Assembly: GCF_016461785.1 (NCBI RefSeq)
Contig: NZ_JAEMUH010000020.1
Location: 1-63,830, forward strand
Direction of reading: 5' to 3'
Length of the DNA: 63,830 nt
From: Marinomonas ostreistagni
GTDB lineage: Bacteria > Pseudomonadota > Gammaproteobacteria > Pseudomonadales > Marinomonadaceae
A program made the translations under genes and the position numbers. Position 1 is the first letter of the stretch, and each line of letters opens with the position of its first letter. This document shows, one piece after another, positions 41,086 through 54,084 of the stretch. The notes below the pieces were generated by a model, which was given only the letters and a program-made list of their open reading frames with translations, did no database searches and had not been told where the DNA came from.

Positions 41086-42309
41086 TTATTTAAGAACCTT
41101 AGCAACAACACCAGCACCTACTGTACGACCACCTTCACGGATCGCGAAACGTAGACCTTCGTCCATCGCGATTGGGTGAATTAGAGTAACAGTCATTTGA
41201 ATGTTATCACCAGGCATAACCATCTCTACGCCTTCAGGTAGTTCACAAGAACCAGTTACGTCAGTTGTACGGAAGTAGAACTGTGGACGGTAACCTTTGA
41301 AGAATGGAGTGTGACGACCACCTTCATCTTTAGACAGAACGTATACTTCTGCTTCGAATTCAGTGTGTGGGTTGATAGAACCAGGCTTAGCTAGTACTTG
41401 ACCACGTTGAACTTCGTCACGCTTAGTACCACGTAGAAGGATACCACAGTTCTCACCAGCACGACCTTCGTCTAGAAGCTTACGGAACATCTCAACGCCA
41501 GTACAAGTTGTTTTAGTAGTATCTTTGATACCAACGATTTCAACTTCTTCACCAACTTTGATGATACCACGCTCTACACGGCCAGTTACTACAGTACCAC
41601 GACCTTGGATAGAGAATACGTCCTCGATAGGCATGATGAATGCACCGTCGATTGCACGCTCTGGCTCAGGAATGTAAGAATCTAGAGTTTCTACTAGTTT
41701 CTTAACTGCAGTAGTACCCATTTCGTTGCCGTCTTCGCCGTTCAATGCCATTAGGGCAGAACCTGGGATGATTGGAGTGTCATCACCTGGGAAGTCGTAC
41801 TCAGAAAGAAGGTCACGTAGTTCCATCTCTACAAGCTCAAGCATTTCTGCGTATTCTTCAGAGTCAGCACCGCCACAGTCTTCAGCTAGAAGGTCTGCTT
41901 TGTTTAGGAAAACTACGATGTAAGGTACACCTACCTGACGAGAAAGAAGGATGTGCTCACGAGTCTGAGGCATTGGACCATCAGTCGCACCACACACTAG
42001 GATCGCGCCGTCCATTTGAGCAGCACCAGTGATCATGTTTTTAACATAATCGGCGTGTCCAGGACAGTCTACGTGTGCGTAGTGACGAGTTGGAGAATCG
42101 TACTCTACGTGAGAAGTTGCGATCGTGATACCACGCTCACGCTCTTCTGGAGCGTTGTCGATACCGTCAAAAGCAACCGCTGTACCGCCGAATACTTCTG
42201 CACATACACGAGTAAGTGCTGCTGTTAGAGTAGTTTTACCGTGGTCAACGTGACCGATAGTACCAACGTTAACGTGTGGTTTACTACGTTCGAACTTTTC
42301 TTTTGCCAT
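41086..42309 (-). CDS. tuf: Elongation factor Tu
   Basis: GTPase that brings aminoacyl-tRNA to the ribosome. The 407-residue protein has P-loop GHVDHGKTT (residues 19-27), DCPGHADY and NKAD at 136-139. E. coli EF-Tu has 394 residues; the excess is about ten residues inserted directly after NKAD ([14 protein letters not shown]) and about three near residue 195, the latter shared with Pseudomonas. Last gene of the str operon, closed by a strong terminator. The second copy usually found between tRNA-Thr and tRNA-Trp is absent from this window. Confidence 0.98.
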   Translation of the reverse strand: MAKEKFERSKPHVNVGTIGHVDHGKTTLTAALTRVCAEVFGGTAVAFDGIDNAPEERERGITIATSHVEYDSPTRHYAHVDCPGHADYVKNMITGAAQMDGAILVCGATDGPMPQTREHILLSRQVGVPYIVVFLNKADLLAEDCGGADSEEYAEMLELVEMELRDLLSEYDFPGDDTPIIPGSALMALNGEDGNEMGTTAVKKLVETLDSYIPEPERAIDGAFIMPIEDVFSIQGRGTVVTGRVERGIIKVGEEVEIVGIKDTTKTTCTGVEMFRKLLDEGRAGENCGILLRGTKRDEVQRGQVLAKPGSINPHTEFEAEVYVLSKDEGGRHTPFFKGYRPQFYFRTTDVTGSCELPEGVEMVMPGDNIQMTVTLIHPIAMDEGLRFAIREGGRTVGAGVVAKVLK

Positions 42310-42343
42310 GATACATACACCTTATAAATAGTAAGTATGATGA

Positions 42344-44437
42344 TTAAATTTCATTTTTGATGATCGCGTCTGCCACACTAGCTGGCGCTTCAGCGTATTT
42401 CAGAAACTCCATTGCATAACTTGCACGACCTTGCGACAAGCTACGCACATCTGTCGCATACCCGAACATTTCGCCTAATGGCACTTCTGCACGGATAATC
42501 TTACCAGATGGGGAGTCTTCCATCCCCTGTACAAGCCCACGACGACGATTCAGGTCACCCATCACATCACCCATGTACTCTTCAGGAGTTACAACTTCTA
42601 CCTTCATCACAGGCTCAAGAACACAAGGATCTGCGTCCGCAGCACCTTTCTTTAAGCCTTGAGAAGCTGCAATTTTAAAGGCCATTTCGTTAGAGTCAAC
42701 ATCATGGAAGGATCCATCGAACAGCACTACCTTCAAACCCAATAACGGGTATCCAGCAATAACACCATTCTTCATTTGCTCTGAAACGCCCTTCTCGACA
42801 GCAGGGATGTATTCCTTAGGAATAACACCACCGACAATCTCATTCACAAACTCCAAACCTTCTTGTTCGGTTGGAATCAGCTTCATAACAACGTGACCGT
42901 ACTGTCCGCGGCCACCAGACTGTCGTACAAATTTGTGGTTAATTTCCACTTCTTTGCGAATTTTCTCTCGGTAAGACACCTGTGGCTTACCAATGTTTGC
43001 GTCAACCTTAAATTCACGCTTCATTCGGTCCACAAGTATATCTAGGTGAAGTTCACCCATACCAGAGATAATGGTTTGACCAGTCTCTTCGTGAGTTTCA
43101 ACACGGAAAGAAGGATCTTCCTGTGCTAATTTACCAAGAGCCACAGCCATTTTATCTTGATCAGCTTGAGACTTAGGCTCTACAGCGACAGAAATTACTG
43201 GCTCAGGGAATTCCATACGCTCTAAGACAACAACATCTTTGTTATCACACAGCGTATCCCCTGTGGTGACATCTTTCATGCCGATCAATGCTGCAATATC
43301 ACCCGCAAGAACTTCTTTGATTTCCTCACGGTTATTGGCATGCATTTGAACCATACGCCCAACACGTTCTTTCTTGTGTTTTACAGAGTTATACACTGCA
43401 TCACCAGAATTTAACGAGCCAGAGTATACACGCACGAAAGTAAGCGTACCCACAAATGGGTCAGTAGCAATTTTAAATGCTAATGCTGCAAATGGCGCAT
43501 TGTCATCCGCTTCACGAGCTACAACGGTCTCTGCATCTTCAAGAGTGCCTTCGATCGCTTTCACTTCAAGAGGTGAAGGTAGATATTCGACAACCGCATC
43601 AAGTACAGCTTGGACACCTTTGTTCTTAAATGCAGAACCACAAGTTACCAATACCACTTCGTTTGCGAGTGTTCTCGCACGCAAGCCTGCCTTGATGTCT
43701 TCAACAGATAATTCCCCTTCTTCAAGGTATTTATCCATTAACTCTTCATTTGCTTCAGCGGCCGCCTCGACCATTTTTTCACGCCACTCTTCAGCAACGT
43801 CAACCAAGTCCGCAGGAATGTCTTCCAAAGTATAAGTCATACCTTGGTCTTCTTCATTCCACATGATGGCTTTCATCAAGATCAGATCAACTACGCCGGC
43901 GAAGTTCTCTTCTGTACCGATGTTAATCTGAATTGGAACAGCGTTAGCATTCAGACGATCCCCAAGCTGATGAACAACATGAAAATAATCTGCACCTGTG
44001 CGGTCCATCTTATTGACGAATACCATGCGAGGTACTTCGTATTTGTTTGCTTGACGCCAAACAGTCTCTGTTTGAGGCTGCACACCAGAAGATCCACACA
44101 GAACTACAACAGCACCATCTAGCACACGCAAAGATCGCTCTACCTCGATGGTAAAGTCTACGTGCCCAGGGGTGTCGATAATATTAATACGGTGTTGATC
44201 AAACTGCTGACTCATCCCACTCCAGAAGCAAGTTGTTGCTGCTGAAGTGATCGTGATTCCACGCTCTTGCTCCTGCTCCATCCAGTCCATGGTGGCTGCA
44301 CCATCATGGACTTCACCGATCTTATGAGAAAGACCGGTGTAGAACAGAACACGCTCAGTAGTTGTCGTCTTACCCGCATCAACGTGCGCACAAATACCAA
44401 TATTGCGGTAACGATTGATGGGTGTCTTACGTGCCAC
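42344..44437 (-). CDS. fusA: Elongation factor G
   Basis: GTPase that drives translocation and, with RRF, ribosome recycling. The 697-residue protein has the P-loop [25 protein letters not shown] and NKMDRTGAD, and domains II-V with [10 protein letters not shown] and [12 protein letters not shown]. Its C-terminal half resembles the Pseudomonas FusA1 type ([18 protein letters not shown]). Str-operon position between rpsG and tuf. Confidence 0.98.
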   Translation of the reverse strand: MARKTPINRYRNIGICAHVDAGKTTTTERVLFYTGLSHKIGEVHDGAATMDWMEQEQERGITITSAATTCFWSGMSQQFDQHRINIIDTPGHVDFTIEVERSLRVLDGAVVVLCGSSGVQPQTETVWRQANKYEVPRMVFVNKMDRTGADYFHVVHQLGDRLNANAVPIQINIGTEENFAGVVDLILMKAIMWNEEDQGMTYTLEDIPADLVDVAEEWREKMVEAAAEANEELMDKYLEEGELSVEDIKAGLRARTLANEVVLVTCGSAFKNKGVQAVLDAVVEYLPSPLEVKAIEGTLEDAETVVAREADDNAPFAALAFKIATDPFVGTLTFVRVYSGSLNSGDAVYNSVKHKKERVGRMVQMHANNREEIKEVLAGDIAALIGMKDVTTGDTLCDNKDVVVLERMEFPEPVISVAVEPKSQADQDKMAVALGKLAQEDPSFRVETHEETGQTIISGMGELHLDILVDRMKREFKVDANIGKPQVSYREKIRKEVEINHKFVRQSGGRGQYGHVVMKLIPTEQEGLEFVNEIVGGVIPKEYIPAVEKGVSEQMKNGVIAGYPLLGLKVVLFDGSFHDVDSNEMAFKIAASQGLKKGAADADPCVLEPVMKVEVVTPEEYMGDVMGDLNRRRGLVQGMEDSPSGKIIRAEVPLGEMFGYATDVRSLSQGRASYAMEFLKYAEAPASVADAIIKNEI

Positions 44438-44455
44438 TTAAGCTTCTCCGGATGA

Positions 44456-44929
44456 TTAGAAACGGTAGTGAGAGAACGCTTTGTTCGCTTCAGCCATACG
44501 GTGAACGTCTTCACGTTTCTTAACAGCTGAACCTTTGTTCTCAGACGCATCTAGAATTTCGCCTGCAAGACGTAGCGCCATAGATTTTTCGCCACGCTTA
44601 CGTGCAGCTTCAACCAACCAACGCATAGATAGCGCTGAACGACGAGCTGGACGTACTTCAACAGGTACTTGGTATGTTGCACCACCAACACGGCGAGATT
44701 TAACCTCAACCATTGGCTGGATAGATTCTAGTGCTTTTTCGAAGATAGCCATTGGCTCTTCTGATTTAGTGCGCTCTGCAACTGTGTTTAGTGCATTGTA
44801 AACGATGCTTTCAGCTACAGATTTCTTGCCACTAACCATTACGTGGTTAATGAACTTTGCAAGAAGTTGGCTTCCGTGTTTCGGATCTGGAAGCACTTCA
44901 CGCTTAGCGACGACGCGTCTTCTAGGCAT
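44456..44929 (-). CDS. rpsG: 30S ribosomal protein S7
   Basis: Nucleates assembly of the 30S head; in E. coli it represses translation of the str operon from a site in the rpsL-rpsG gap. The 157-residue protein starts [20 protein letters not shown] and has [20 protein letters not shown]. The gap to rpsL is 96 bases, long enough for such a site, but I cannot verify the fold. Confidence 0.98.
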   Translation of the reverse strand: MPRRRVVAKREVLPDPKHGSQLLAKFINHVMVSGKKSVAESIVYNALNTVAERTKSEEPMAIFEKALESIQPMVEVKSRRVGGATYQVPVEVRPARRSALSMRWLVEAARKRGEKSMALRLAGEILDASENKGSAVKKREDVHRMAEANKAFSHYRF

Positions 44930-45025
44930 GGATATTATCCTCTTCAGGTGAGTCCGAGACCATTTCTGTGCTCGGCCTTACTGTATTAAAAAATTATGTC
45001 TAAACGATTAAAGTAGCGTAATTGC

Positions 45026-45397
<372 letters not shown>

Positions 45398-45454
45398 TTA
45401 ACAAGCTCCACATCCAATTCTATTGGCGGAAATCGCCAAAAATAAGGAGGCGCA

Positions 45455-45483
45455 AGTGTAATTTGCGCCTATAAAACAGTCAA
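45455..45483 (-). promoter_or_regulatory. Promoter of the str operon
   Basis: Minus strand TTGACT-N17-TACACT with start near 45448. The -10 lies in the centre of an inverted repeat GGCGCAA-N7-TTGCGCC (45448-45468), which could be an operator or form a hairpin in rpoC read-through RNA ahead of TCCTTATTTTT. Confidence 0.75.
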
Positions 45484-45485
45484 TA

Positions 45486-45511
45486 GGGAGGCGAACAAAA
45501 TTTCACCTCCC
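45486..45511 (-). other. Hairpin after rpoC
   Basis: Ten-pair stem GGGAGGTGAA/TTCGCCTCCC (one G-U) with a six-base loop, 19 bases after the rpoC stop and directly before the str -35 box. The following TATT is a poor T run, so it may terminate only partly or protect the rpoBC mRNA. Confidence 0.6.
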
Positions 45512-45529
45512 TTACGAATACAATGACCT

Positions 45530-48500
45530 CTAGTCTTTCAATGCCGCACTTAATGCTTCTTCTACATCAGAAGCACTAACTGTTGCACTACCTTCAGCCG
45601 TTGCTTGCGCAAGCTCTTTCTTAGCTTTGCGACCGCTGTGGTATGCCAAACCTGTACCCGCTGGGATCAGACGACCTACTACAACGTTTTCTTTCAGACC
45701 ACGAAGGTGATCTTTCTTACCAGTTACCGCACCCTCTGTTAGCACTCGAGTCGTCTCTTGGAACGAAGCCGCCGAGATAAATGACTCAGTTGCCAAAGAA
45801 GCTTTAGTAATACCAAGAAGGACACGCTCGTATTTAGAAGGGAAACGACCTTCTGCTTCCGCAGACTCGTTTGCTTCTTGCATTTGCGTGTACTCAACCT
45901 GGTCACCCTGAATCAGATTTGTATCACCTGAATCAGTAATATCTACTTTACGCAGCATCTGACGCACAATTACTTCGATGTGCTTATCGTTGATGCCTAC
46001 ACCCTGTAGACGGTAAACCTCTTGAATCTCGTTAGTGATGTAATCAGCAAGCGCTGCTACACCCTGAAGACGCAAGATGTCATGTGGGTTTAGAGGACCG
46101 TCGGCAATGATCTCACCCTTCGCAACTTCTTCACCGTCGAAGATGTTGATTTGACGCCATTTAGGAATCAGAGTTTCGATTGGGTCACCGCCATCTTGTG
46201 GCGTGATCACCAATCGGATCTTACCTTTGGTCTCTTTACCGAAACTTACTACACCCGTCGCTTCCGCCATCACAGCAGGATCTTTCGGACGACGCGCTTC
46301 GAACAAGTCAGCTACGCGTGGCAGACCACCGGTGATATCCTTGTTACCTTGAGACTCTTGTGGGATACGTGCTAATACTTCACCAGACTTGATGGTAGCA
46401 CCGTGATCCAAGCTCAATAGAGCCTTCTCAGGAAGCATGTATTGTACCGGCATCTCAGTACCAGGAATCATTACTGGCGCACCGTTTTCGTCAACAACAG
46501 AGATCGTAGGACGAATGTCTTTACCCGATGAAGGACGATCTTTCATCTCAAGTACTTCGATTGTCGTCAAGCCAGTTAGCTCGTCAGACTGACGGCGAAT
46601 GGTGACGCCCTCATCCATACCAGAGAACTCAAGTTTACCCTGCATCTCAGAAACGATTGGGTGAGTGTGTGGGTCCCAGTTAGCCAATACTTGACCAGCA
46701 GAAACTTGATCGCCTTCGCGAACACTCAACACCGCACCGTAAGGAAGCTTGTAACGCTCTTTCTCACGACCTGCTTCGTCTGCGATTGCCAATTCAGAAG
46801 AACGCGATGCTACAACCAACTGACCAGTTTCACGCTCGATGCTCTTCATCTTGTGGAAACGTACAGTACCCGCGCTCTTGATCTGAACACTGTCTACAGC
46901 AGACGCTCGAGATGCCGCACCACCGATGTGGAAGGTACGCATTGTCAGCTGCGTACCCGGCTCACCGATTGACTGAGCGGCAACTACACCCACAGCCTCA
47001 CCAATGTTCACCAAGTGACCACGCGCTAGGTCACGGCCGTAACAGCTCGCACACACACCGTGCTTAGTTTCACAGCTAATTACAGAGCGAACGATCATTT
47101 CGTCCACACCCGCTGCTTCAATAGCACGTACGTTGTGCTCGTCAATTAGCACACCACGTTCAACAACAACATTGCCTTTCGTGTCCAACACATCTTGAGC
47201 CACTACACGACCTAGTACACGCTGACCTAGAGGAACAACTACGTCACCACCCTCGATCAATGCACTTACTAGAAGGCCATTTTCAGCACCACAATCTACT
47301 TCTGTGATTACCAAGTCTTGTGCTACGTCTACTAGACGACGTGTTAGGTAACCAGAGTTCGCTGTCTTCAAGGCTGTATCAGCAAGACCCTTACGAGCAC
47401 CGTGTGTAGAAGTAAAGTACTGAAGTACCGATAGACCTTCACGGAAGTTCGCAGTGATCGGTGTCTCGATGATGGAACCGTCCGGTTTCGCCATCAGACC
47501 ACGCATACCACCTAGCTGACGCATCTGAGCCACACTACCACGGGCACCGGAGTCGGCCATCATGTAAACGGAGTTAAATGATTGCTGCTCAACTTCGTTA
47601 CCTTCTTTGTCGATAACTGTTTCTTTCGCCAAGTTTTTCATCATGGCTTCAGTAACGGTTTCGTTGGTACGAGACCACAAGTCGATAACCTTGTTGTATT
47701 TCTCACCAGCTGTCACAAGACCGTCGGCGAATTGGTATTCGATTTCTTTAACTTCTTCTTCTGCTCGAGAAATGATTTCTGTCTTTTCTGGCGGAATTAC
47801 GAAATCGTCAACACCTACAGAGGAACCAGACGCTGTCGCGTATTGGAAACCTGTGTACATCAACTGGTCAGCGAAAATACACGTCTCTTTCAGACCTACT
47901 TTACGGTAACACTCGTTGATAAGGTTTGAGATTGCTTTCTTCTTCATCGGCTGGTTAATAACCGAGAATGGTAGGCCATCAGGCACTACATCAAACAACA
48001 ATGCACGACCAACAGTTGTATCAACAATGAACGTTGAAGGGATTTTTTCACCTTCAAGCGTTGTATCAACCTGATTCACACGAACTTTGATTTTCGCGTG
48101 CAATTCAACTTGTTTAGCACCATATGCACGGTGTACTTCTTTGATATCAGCGAAGGCCATGCCCTCACCTTTCGCGTTGATTTTCTCACGCGTCATGTAG
48201 TACAGACCCAATACAACGTCCTGAGAAGGAACGATGATCGGCTCACCATTTGCTGGCGACAGGATGTTGTTGGTAGACATCATCAATGCACGAGCTTCAA
48301 GCTGAGCTTCGATTGTCAACGGTACGTGTACCGCCATCTGGTCACCGTCGAAGTCGGCGTTGTAAGCCGCACACACTAGTGGGTGCAACTGAATTGCTTT
48401 ACCTTCGATTAGCATCGGCTCAAACGCTTGGATACCCAAACGGTGAAGCGTCGGTGCACGGTTAAGCATCACTGGATGTTCACGGATAACTTCATCAAGA

Positions 48501-49732
48501 ATATCCCAAACCTCTGGTGTTTCACGCTCAACCATTTTCTTCGCAGCTTTGATGGTTGTTGCCATGCCACGAAGTTCTAGTTTAGAGAAGATGAATGGCT
48601 TGAATAGTTCAAGTGCCATTTTCTTCGGCAGACCACACTGGTGCAAACGTAGAGAAGGACCTACTGTGATTACAGAACGACCAGAGTAGTCTACACGTTT
48701 ACCCAAAAGGTTCTGACGGAAACGACCTTGCTTACCTTTGATCATATCAGCCAAAGATTTCAGAGGACGCTTGTTAGAGCCTGTGATCGCACGACCGCGA
48801 CGACCGTTATCTAGAAGCGCATCAACAGACTCTTGTAGCATACGTTTTTCGTTGCGTACGATGATGTCTGGAGCAGCAAGCTCTAGAAGACGTTTTAGAC
48901 GATTGTTACGGTTGATGACACGACGGTAAAGATCGTTCAAGTCAGATGTTGCAAAACGACCACCTTCTAGTGGTACTAGAGGGCGAAGATCAGGTGGCAA
49001 TACTGGCAGAACGTCTAACACCATCCATTCTGGGTTGTTACCAGAGTGGTGGAATGCTTCGATCAGTTTAAGACGCTTAGATAGCTTCTTAATACGAGTC
49101 TCAGAATTCGTAGCATTTAGCTCTTCACGCATGGTGCTGATTTCTTCAGCAAGATCCATATCGCGTAGCAAGCACTGAATCGCCTCAGCACCCATACGAG
49201 CGTCGAATTCGTCACCGAACTCTTCTAGTGCTTCGAAGTACTGCTCATCGTTCAGTAGCTGACCTTTTTCAAGCGTCGTCATGCCTGGGTCAATCACAAT
49301 GAATGATTCGAAGTAAAGAACACGCTCAATATCACGTAGGGTCATATCCATGATAAGACCGATACGAGATGGTAGAGACTTAAGGAACCAAATGTGAGCA
49401 ACTGGTGAAGCTAGCTCGATGTGTCCCATGCGCTCACGACGCACTTTCGACAACGCAACTTCAACGCCACACTTCTCACAAATGACACCACGGTGTTTTA
49501 AACGCTTGTATTTACCACACAAACATTCGTAGTCCTTTATAGGACCAAAGATTTTGGCACAGAACAGACCGTCACGCTCAGGCTTGAACGTACGGTAGTT
49601 GATGGTTTCTGGCTTTTTAACTTCACCATAAGACCATGAACGAATCATATCTGGAGAAGCTAAGCCAATGCGAATCGCATCAAACTCTTCTGATTGTCCC
49701 TGTGTTTTTAGAAGACCTAATAAGTCTTTCAT
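45530..49732 (-). CDS. rpoC: RNA polymerase beta' subunit
   Basis: Largest catalytic subunit of RNA polymerase. The 1400-residue protein has the N-terminal zinc site (CLCGKYKR ... CEKCG), the metal-chelating [12 protein letters not shown], and the second zinc site (CGAENG ... CASCYGRD). The ATG at 49732 ([13 protein letters not shown]) is chosen over a GTG five codons upstream by family fit. It follows rpoB by 67 bases that contain a strong hairpin. Confidence 0.98.
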   Translation of the reverse strand: MKDLLGLLKTQGQSEEFDAIRIGLASPDMIRSWSYGEVKKPETINYRTFKPERDGLFCAKIFGPIKDYECLCGKYKRLKHRGVICEKCGVEVALSKVRRERMGHIELASPVAHIWFLKSLPSRIGLIMDMTLRDIERVLYFESFIVIDPGMTTLEKGQLLNDEQYFEALEEFGDEFDARMGAEAIQCLLRDMDLAEEISTMREELNATNSETRIKKLSKRLKLIEAFHHSGNNPEWMVLDVLPVLPPDLRPLVPLEGGRFATSDLNDLYRRVINRNNRLKRLLELAAPDIIVRNEKRMLQESVDALLDNGRRGRAITGSNKRPLKSLADMIKGKQGRFRQNLLGKRVDYSGRSVITVGPSLRLHQCGLPKKMALELFKPFIFSKLELRGMATTIKAAKKMVERETPEVWDILDEVIREHPVMLNRAPTLHRLGIQAFEPMLIEGKAIQLHPLVCAAYNADFDGDQMAVHVPLTIEAQLEARALMMSTNNILSPANGEPIIVPSQDVVLGLYYMTREKINAKGEGMAFADIKEVHRAYGAKQVELHAKIKVRVNQVDTTLEGEKIPSTFIVDTTVGRALLFDVVPDGLPFSVINQPMKKKAISNLINECYRKVGLKETCIFADQLMYTGFQYATASGSSVGVDDFVIPPEKTEIISRAEEEVKEIEYQFADGLVTAGEKYNKVIDLWSRTNETVTEAMMKNLAKETVIDKEGNEVEQQSFNSVYMMADSGARGSVAQMRQLGGMRGLMAKPDGSIIETPITANFREGLSVLQYFTSTHGARKGLADTALKTANSGYLTRRLVDVAQDLVITEVDCGAENGLLVSALIEGGDVVVPLGQRVLGRVVAQDVLDTKGNVVVERGVLIDEHNVRAIEAAGVDEMIVRSVISCETKHGVCASCYGRDLARGHLVNIGEAVGVVAAQSIGEPGTQLTMRTFHIGGAASRASAVDSVQIKSAGTVRFHKMKSIERETGQLVVASRSSELAIADEAGREKERYKLPYGAVLSVREGDQVSAGQVLANWDPHTHPIVSEMQGKLEFSGMDEGVTIRRQSDELTGLTTIEVLEMKDRPSSGKDIRPTISVVDENGAPVMIPGTEMPVQYMLPEKALLSLDHGATIKSGEVLARIPQESQGNKDITGGLPRVADLFEARRPKDPAVMAEATGVVSFGKETKGKIRLVITPQDGGDPIETLIPKWRQINIFDGEEVAKGEIIADGPLNPHDILRLQGVAALADYITNEIQEVYRLQGVGINDKHIEVIVRQMLRKVDITDSGDTNLIQGDQVEYTQMQEANESAEAEGRFPSKYERVLLGITKASLATESFISAASFQETTRVLTEGAVTGKKDHLRGLKENVVVGRLIPAGTGLAYHSGRKAKKELAQATAEGSATVSASDVEEALSAALKD

Positions 49733-49754
49733 GGATATTCGCCCCACTCGTAAG

Positions 49755-49779
49755 GCTGGGAGGGGCTAACCCTCCCAGC
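49755..49779 (-). other. Strong hairpin in the rpoB-rpoC spacer
   Basis: Perfect ten-pair stem GCTGGGAGGG/CCCTCCCAGC with a five-base loop TTAGC and no T run after it. This points to mRNA stability or processing rather than termination. Confidence 0.65.
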
Positions 49780-49799
49780 AGGTCAAATGTGATTCGTGC

Positions 49800-52700
49800 T
49801 TATTCGTTTTCTAGCTCGATGTCGATACCAAGAGAACGGATTTCTTTCACCAATACGTTGAAGGATTCAGGCATGCCTGGCTCCATACGGTGATCGCCAT
49901 CTACGATGTTTTTGTACATCTTAGTACGGCCGTTCACGTCGTCCGACTTAACAGTCAACATTTCTTGTAGCGTGTAGGCTGCACCGTATGCTTCTAGTGC
50001 CCATACCTCCATCTCACCGAAACGCTGACCACCGAATTGCGCTTTACCACCCAGCGGCTGCTGAGTTACAAGGCTGTAAGAGCCAGTTGAACGAGCGTGC
50101 ATCTTATCATCTACCAAGTGGTTCAACTTAAGCATGTACATGTAACCAACAGTTACAGGACGCTCGAATGCATCACCAGTACGGCCGTTGAATAGCTTGA
50201 TCTGACCACTCTCGTTGATGCCAGCTAGACGAAGCATACGCTTGATCTCAGCTTCTTTAGCACCGTCAAAGGCACCAGACGCCATTGGCACACCTTTCTT
50301 AAGGTTAGATGCCAACACTAGAATCTCTTCATCAGAGAAGCTGTCTAGGTCTTCTGTACGAGCTGGACGAAGATCGCCTTCGTAACCGTTATAGATTTCA
50401 TTTAGGAAAGTACGAAGCTCTTTAACTGCTTCTGCTTTCTCACGCTCAACCTTAAGCATTTCGTCGATCTTACGACCCAAGCCTTTCGCTGCTGCACCCA
50501 AGTGAGTCTCTAGTACCTGACCAACGTTCATACGCGACGGTACACCCAGTGGGTTTAGTACGATATCGACTGGATCGCCGTTTTCGTCGTACGGCATATC
50601 TTCAACAGGCATGATCTTAGAGATTACACCCTTGTTACCGTGACGACCCGCCATCTTATCACCTGGCTGGATACGACGTTTCACAGCTACGTAAACTTTA
50701 ACGATCTTCAACACGCCTGGTGCCAAGTCATCGCCAGTTTGTAGCTTGCGTTTTTTATCTTCGAATTTCGCGTCTAGCTCTTTGCGGCGCTCGATCAAAG
50801 CGGCTTGTGCTTTTTCAAGCTGTTCGCTCGCTTCTTCGTTCGCCACACGAATCTTGAACCACTCTGGGTGATCAAGGTTCGCTAGGTACTCTTCAGTGAT
50901 AACAGCGTTGCGCGCAAGACCAGGACCGCCTTCTGCTTGTTGACCAACCAACGCTTCAGCTAGACGCTCAAACGTTGCTTTTTCAACAATGCGGAATTCT
51001 TCGTTCAAGTCTTTACGAACTTGGTCTAGTTGAGATTTCTCAATAGACTTCGCACGCTCGTCTTTCTCGATGCCGTCACGGGTGAACACTTGTACGTCGA
51101 TAACTGTACCGCGCGTACCTGTTTTCACACGTAGAGACGTATCTTTAACGTCAGACGCTTTCTCACCAAAGATTGCGCGTAGAAGTTTTTCCTCAGGCGT
51201 TAGTTGAGTCTCACCTTTAGGCGTTACTTTACCAACTAGGATATCACCTGGCTCAACTTCTGCACCGATGTAAACTACACCAGCGTTATCAAGTTTAGAT
51301 AGCGCACCTTCGCCTACGTTCGGGATATCTGAAGTAATTTCTTCAGGCCCAAGCTTCGTATCACGAGCCACACAAGTAAGCTCTTGAATGTGAATCGAAG
51401 TGAAACGATCTTCTTCTACTACGCGCTCAGATACTAGAATCGAGTCCTCGAAGTTGAAGCCGTTCCAAGGCATGAAGGCGATACGCATGTTTTGACCAAG
51501 CGCTAGGTCACCCATGTCTACAGAAGGACCGTCAGCCATGATGTCACCGCGTGCTACTTTGTCACCTTTCAGTACCAAAGTGCGCTGGTTGATACATGTG
51601 TTCTGGTTCGAACGAACGTATTTCGTCAGGTTGTAGATATCTACACCCGCTTCACCCGCTTCCGTCTCTTCAGAGTTCACACGTACAACGATACGGCTTG
51701 CATCAACAGACTCGATTTCACCACCACGACGGGCAACGATACAGACACCAGAGTCTTTTGCTACATTCTTCTCCATACCTGTACCAACCACTGGTTTCTC
51801 AGCGATTAGAGTCGGTACAGCCTGACGTTGCATGTTCGATCCCATCAAGGCACGGTTGGCGTCATCGTGCTCTAGGAACGGGATAAGCGACGCAGCTACC
51901 GATACAACCTGACGTGGTGACACGTCCATTAGGTTTACTTTTTCTTTCGGTAGTAAAGTCGTGTCATGCATGTGACGAACCTGAACAAGTTCGTCTACTA
52001 GACGACCTTCTTCATCAACGTTCACAGACGCTTGTGCGATGACGTATTTCGCTTCATCGATTGCCGAAACGTAAACCGTTTCGTCAGTCATTTTGCCATC
52101 GATAACTTTACGGTAAGGCGTTTCTAGGAAGCCGTAGCTGTTAGTACGCGCGTAAGTCGATAGCGAGTTGATCAAACCGATGTTTGGACCTTCAGGCGTC
52201 TCGATTGGACATACACGACCGTAGTGAGTGGCGTGAACATCTCGAACCTCGAAACCTGCGCGCTCACGAGTCAGACCACCAGGGCCTAACGCAGAAACAC
52301 GACGCTTGTGAGTGACCTCAGAAAGCGGGTTGTTTTGGTCCATGAACTGTGACAATTGGCTAGAACCGAAGAACTCTTTGATCGCTGCCGCAACTGGCTT
52401 AGCATTCAATAGATCTTGTGGCATCAGGCCATCCGCTTCTGCCATAGACAGACGCTCTTTTACGGCACGCTCTACACGCACTAAACCAACACGGAATTGG
52501 TTCTCGGCCATTTCGCCGACAGAACGAATACGACGGTTACCGAGGTGGTCGATATCATCGACCATACCGTTACCGTTACGGATATCTAGCAATGTCTTCA
52601 GAACATCAATGATGTCATCGTTGTCTAGAATGCCTAGACCTTCGTCTTCATCACGTCCCAAACGACGGTTAAATTTCATACGACCAACACCAGATAGATC

Positions 52701-53900
52701 ATAACGATCTTCTGAGAAGAACAGGCCTTGGAACAATGCCTCAGCAGACTCTTTAGTTGGTGGTTCACCAGGACGCATCATACGGTAGATTTCTACCAAT
52801 GCTTCTAACTGGTTGTTTGTAGGGTCGATACGTAACGTATCAGAGATAAACGGACCGTGATCTAGATCGTTCGTGTAAAGAACATCAATCTCTTTGATAC
52901 CAGCGGCAACAAGTGCCTCTAGAAGATCAACAGACATTTCAGTGTTCGCTTCAGCGATCAACTCACCTGTGCTTGGATGCACAAGGTTTTTAGCCGTTAC
53001 TTTACCCAATAGGTACTCAAGAGGAACAGAGAGACGCTCTAGACCTACTTTTTCCATCTGACGGATATGTTTCGCAGTAATACGGCGAGTTTCTTCAACG
53101 ATAACATTGCCATCCTGATCGGTGATGTCAAACAGAGCTGTCTCACCACGTAGGCGGTTTGCGATCAGTTCCATTTCAACGCCATCACGGCTCAAGAAGA
53201 AACGAGTAGTATCGAAGAAGGTATCTAGAATTTGTTCAGTATCAAAACCAAGCGCGCGTAACAAAATTGATACAGGCAGCTTACGACGACGGTCGATACG
53301 AACGAACACGCAGTCTTTTGGATCAAACTCGAAGTCCAACCATGAACCACGGTAAGGAATCACACGAGCAGAGTGTAGTAGTTTACCTGATGAGTGAGTC
53401 TTACCACGATCGTGGTCGAAGAACACACCAGGTGAACGGTGTAACTGAGATACGATAACACGCTCAGTACCGTTGATTACGAACGTACCATTTTCTGTCA
53501 TTAATGGGATTTCACCCATGTAGACTTCTTGCTCGCGAATGTCTTTGATTGCCTTGTTCGCAGATTCTTTATCGTAAATGATAAGACGCACACGAACACG
53601 TAAAGGAGCGGCATACGTAACACCACGCAGCTGACACTCTTTTACATCAAATACTGGCTTGCCCAATCGGTAATCGACGTATTCTAGCGCCGCATTGCCG
53701 GAAAAGCTGACCATTGGAAAGACAGATTTAAAGGCCCCATGCAGACCCAGTTCCCCACGCTCTGCAGGAGTTTTACCTTCCTGCAAGAAGTTACGGTAGG
53801 ATTCAAGCTGAATTGCCAGCAAGTATGGCACATCCAAAACGGGCGGCAGTTTACCGAAATCCTTACGGATACGTTTTTTCTCAGTGTATGAGTAAGCCAT
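49800..53900 (-). CDS. rpoB: RNA polymerase beta subunit
   Basis: Catalytic subunit of RNA polymerase. The 1366-residue protein holds the rifampicin region [20 protein letters not shown] and [11 protein letters not shown] with wild-type Asp, His and Ser at the usual resistance positions; it should be drug-sensitive. The C-terminus [20 protein letters not shown] is canonical. The ATG at 53900 ([16 protein letters not shown]) is chosen over a start eight codons upstream because it matches the family. It is read through the attenuator after rplL. Confidence 0.98.
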   Translation of the reverse strand: MAYSYTEKKRIRKDFGKLPPVLDVPYLLAIQLESYRNFLQEGKTPAERGELGLHGAFKSVFPMVSFSGNAALEYVDYRLGKPVFDVKECQLRGVTYAAPLRVRVRLIIYDKESANKAIKDIREQEVYMGEIPLMTENGTFVINGTERVIVSQLHRSPGVFFDHDRGKTHSSGKLLHSARVIPYRGSWLDFEFDPKDCVFVRIDRRRKLPVSILLRALGFDTEQILDTFFDTTRFFLSRDGVEMELIANRLRGETALFDITDQDGNVIVEETRRITAKHIRQMEKVGLERLSVPLEYLLGKVTAKNLVHPSTGELIAEANTEMSVDLLEALVAAGIKEIDVLYTNDLDHGPFISDTLRIDPTNNQLEALVEIYRMMRPGEPPTKESAEALFQGLFFSEDRYDLSGVGRMKFNRRLGRDEDEGLGILDNDDIIDVLKTLLDIRNGNGMVDDIDHLGNRRIRSVGEMAENQFRVGLVRVERAVKERLSMAEADGLMPQDLLNAKPVAAAIKEFFGSSQLSQFMDQNNPLSEVTHKRRVSALGPGGLTRERAGFEVRDVHATHYGRVCPIETPEGPNIGLINSLSTYARTNSYGFLETPYRKVIDGKMTDETVYVSAIDEAKYVIAQASVNVDEEGRLVDELVQVRHMHDTTLLPKEKVNLMDVSPRQVVSVAASLIPFLEHDDANRALMGSNMQRQAVPTLIAEKPVVGTGMEKNVAKDSGVCIVARRGGEIESVDASRIVVRVNSEETEAGEAGVDIYNLTKYVRSNQNTCINQRTLVLKGDKVARGDIMADGPSVDMGDLALGQNMRIAFMPWNGFNFEDSILVSERVVEEDRFTSIHIQELTCVARDTKLGPEEITSDIPNVGEGALSKLDNAGVVYIGAEVEPGDILVGKVTPKGETQLTPEEKLLRAIFGEKASDVKDTSLRVKTGTRGTVIDVQVFTRDGIEKDERAKSIEKSQLDQVRKDLNEEFRIVEKATFERLAEALVGQQAEGGPGLARNAVITEEYLANLDHPEWFKIRVANEEASEQLEKAQAALIERRKELDAKFEDKKRKLQTGDDLAPGVLKIVKVYVAVKRRIQPGDKMAGRHGNKGVISKIMPVEDMPYDENGDPVDIVLNPLGVPSRMNVGQVLETHLGAAAKGLGRKIDEMLKVEREKAEAVKELRTFLNEIYNGYEGDLRPARTEDLDSFSDEEILVLASNLKKGVPMASGAFDGAKEAEIKRMLRLAGINESGQIKLFNGRTGDAFERPVTVGYMYMLKLNHLVDDKMHARSTGSYSLVTQQPLGGKAQFGGQRFGEMEVWALEAYGAAYTLQEMLTVKSDDVNGRTKMYKNIVDGDHRMEPGMPESFNVLVKEIRSLGIDIELENE

Positions 53901-53959
53901 CAGCATTCCCCAGCTTGTGCACATTGACGCAAAAGGCCTCTTAATCAGGCCTACCGAAA

Positions 53960-53979
53960 TTGAGAGAGTATTCTCTCAA
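53960..53979 (-). other. Palindrome in the rplL-rpoB spacer
   Basis: TTGAGAGA-N4-TCTCTCAA, eight perfect pairs, following a T run on the minus strand. It lies between the rplL attenuator and rpoB, where E. coli has an RNase III processing hairpin; equivalence is inference. Confidence 0.5.
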
Positions 53980-54015
53980 AAAAAGAATAATTTTTTAATA
54001 GGGTTTTAGAAACCC

Positions 54016-54045
54016 AAAAAGGCCGGTGGCAAAACACCACCAGCC
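54016..54045 (-). terminator. Attenuator between rplL and rpoB
   Basis: Minus strand stem GGCTGGTGG/CCACCGGCC (nine pairs, one G-U) with a seven-base loop and T5. At this position in E. coli a leaky terminator lowers rpoBC expression relative to rplJL; the same role is likely. Confidence 0.8.
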
Positions 54046-54084
54046 ATTTCGACTAAATGCCGAACTTTTGAGAAACAAGTATCA

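Noticed and set aside
46151..48379. Several plus-strand open frames antisense to rpoC
   Set aside because: They follow from codon bias of rpoC on the opposite strand; no motifs and no spacing consistent with genes.
52200..52360. Rifampicin-resistance changes in rpoB or streptomycin-resistance changes in rpsL
   Set aside because: The Asp, His and Ser positions of the rifampicin region and both critical lysines of S12 are in wild-type form.
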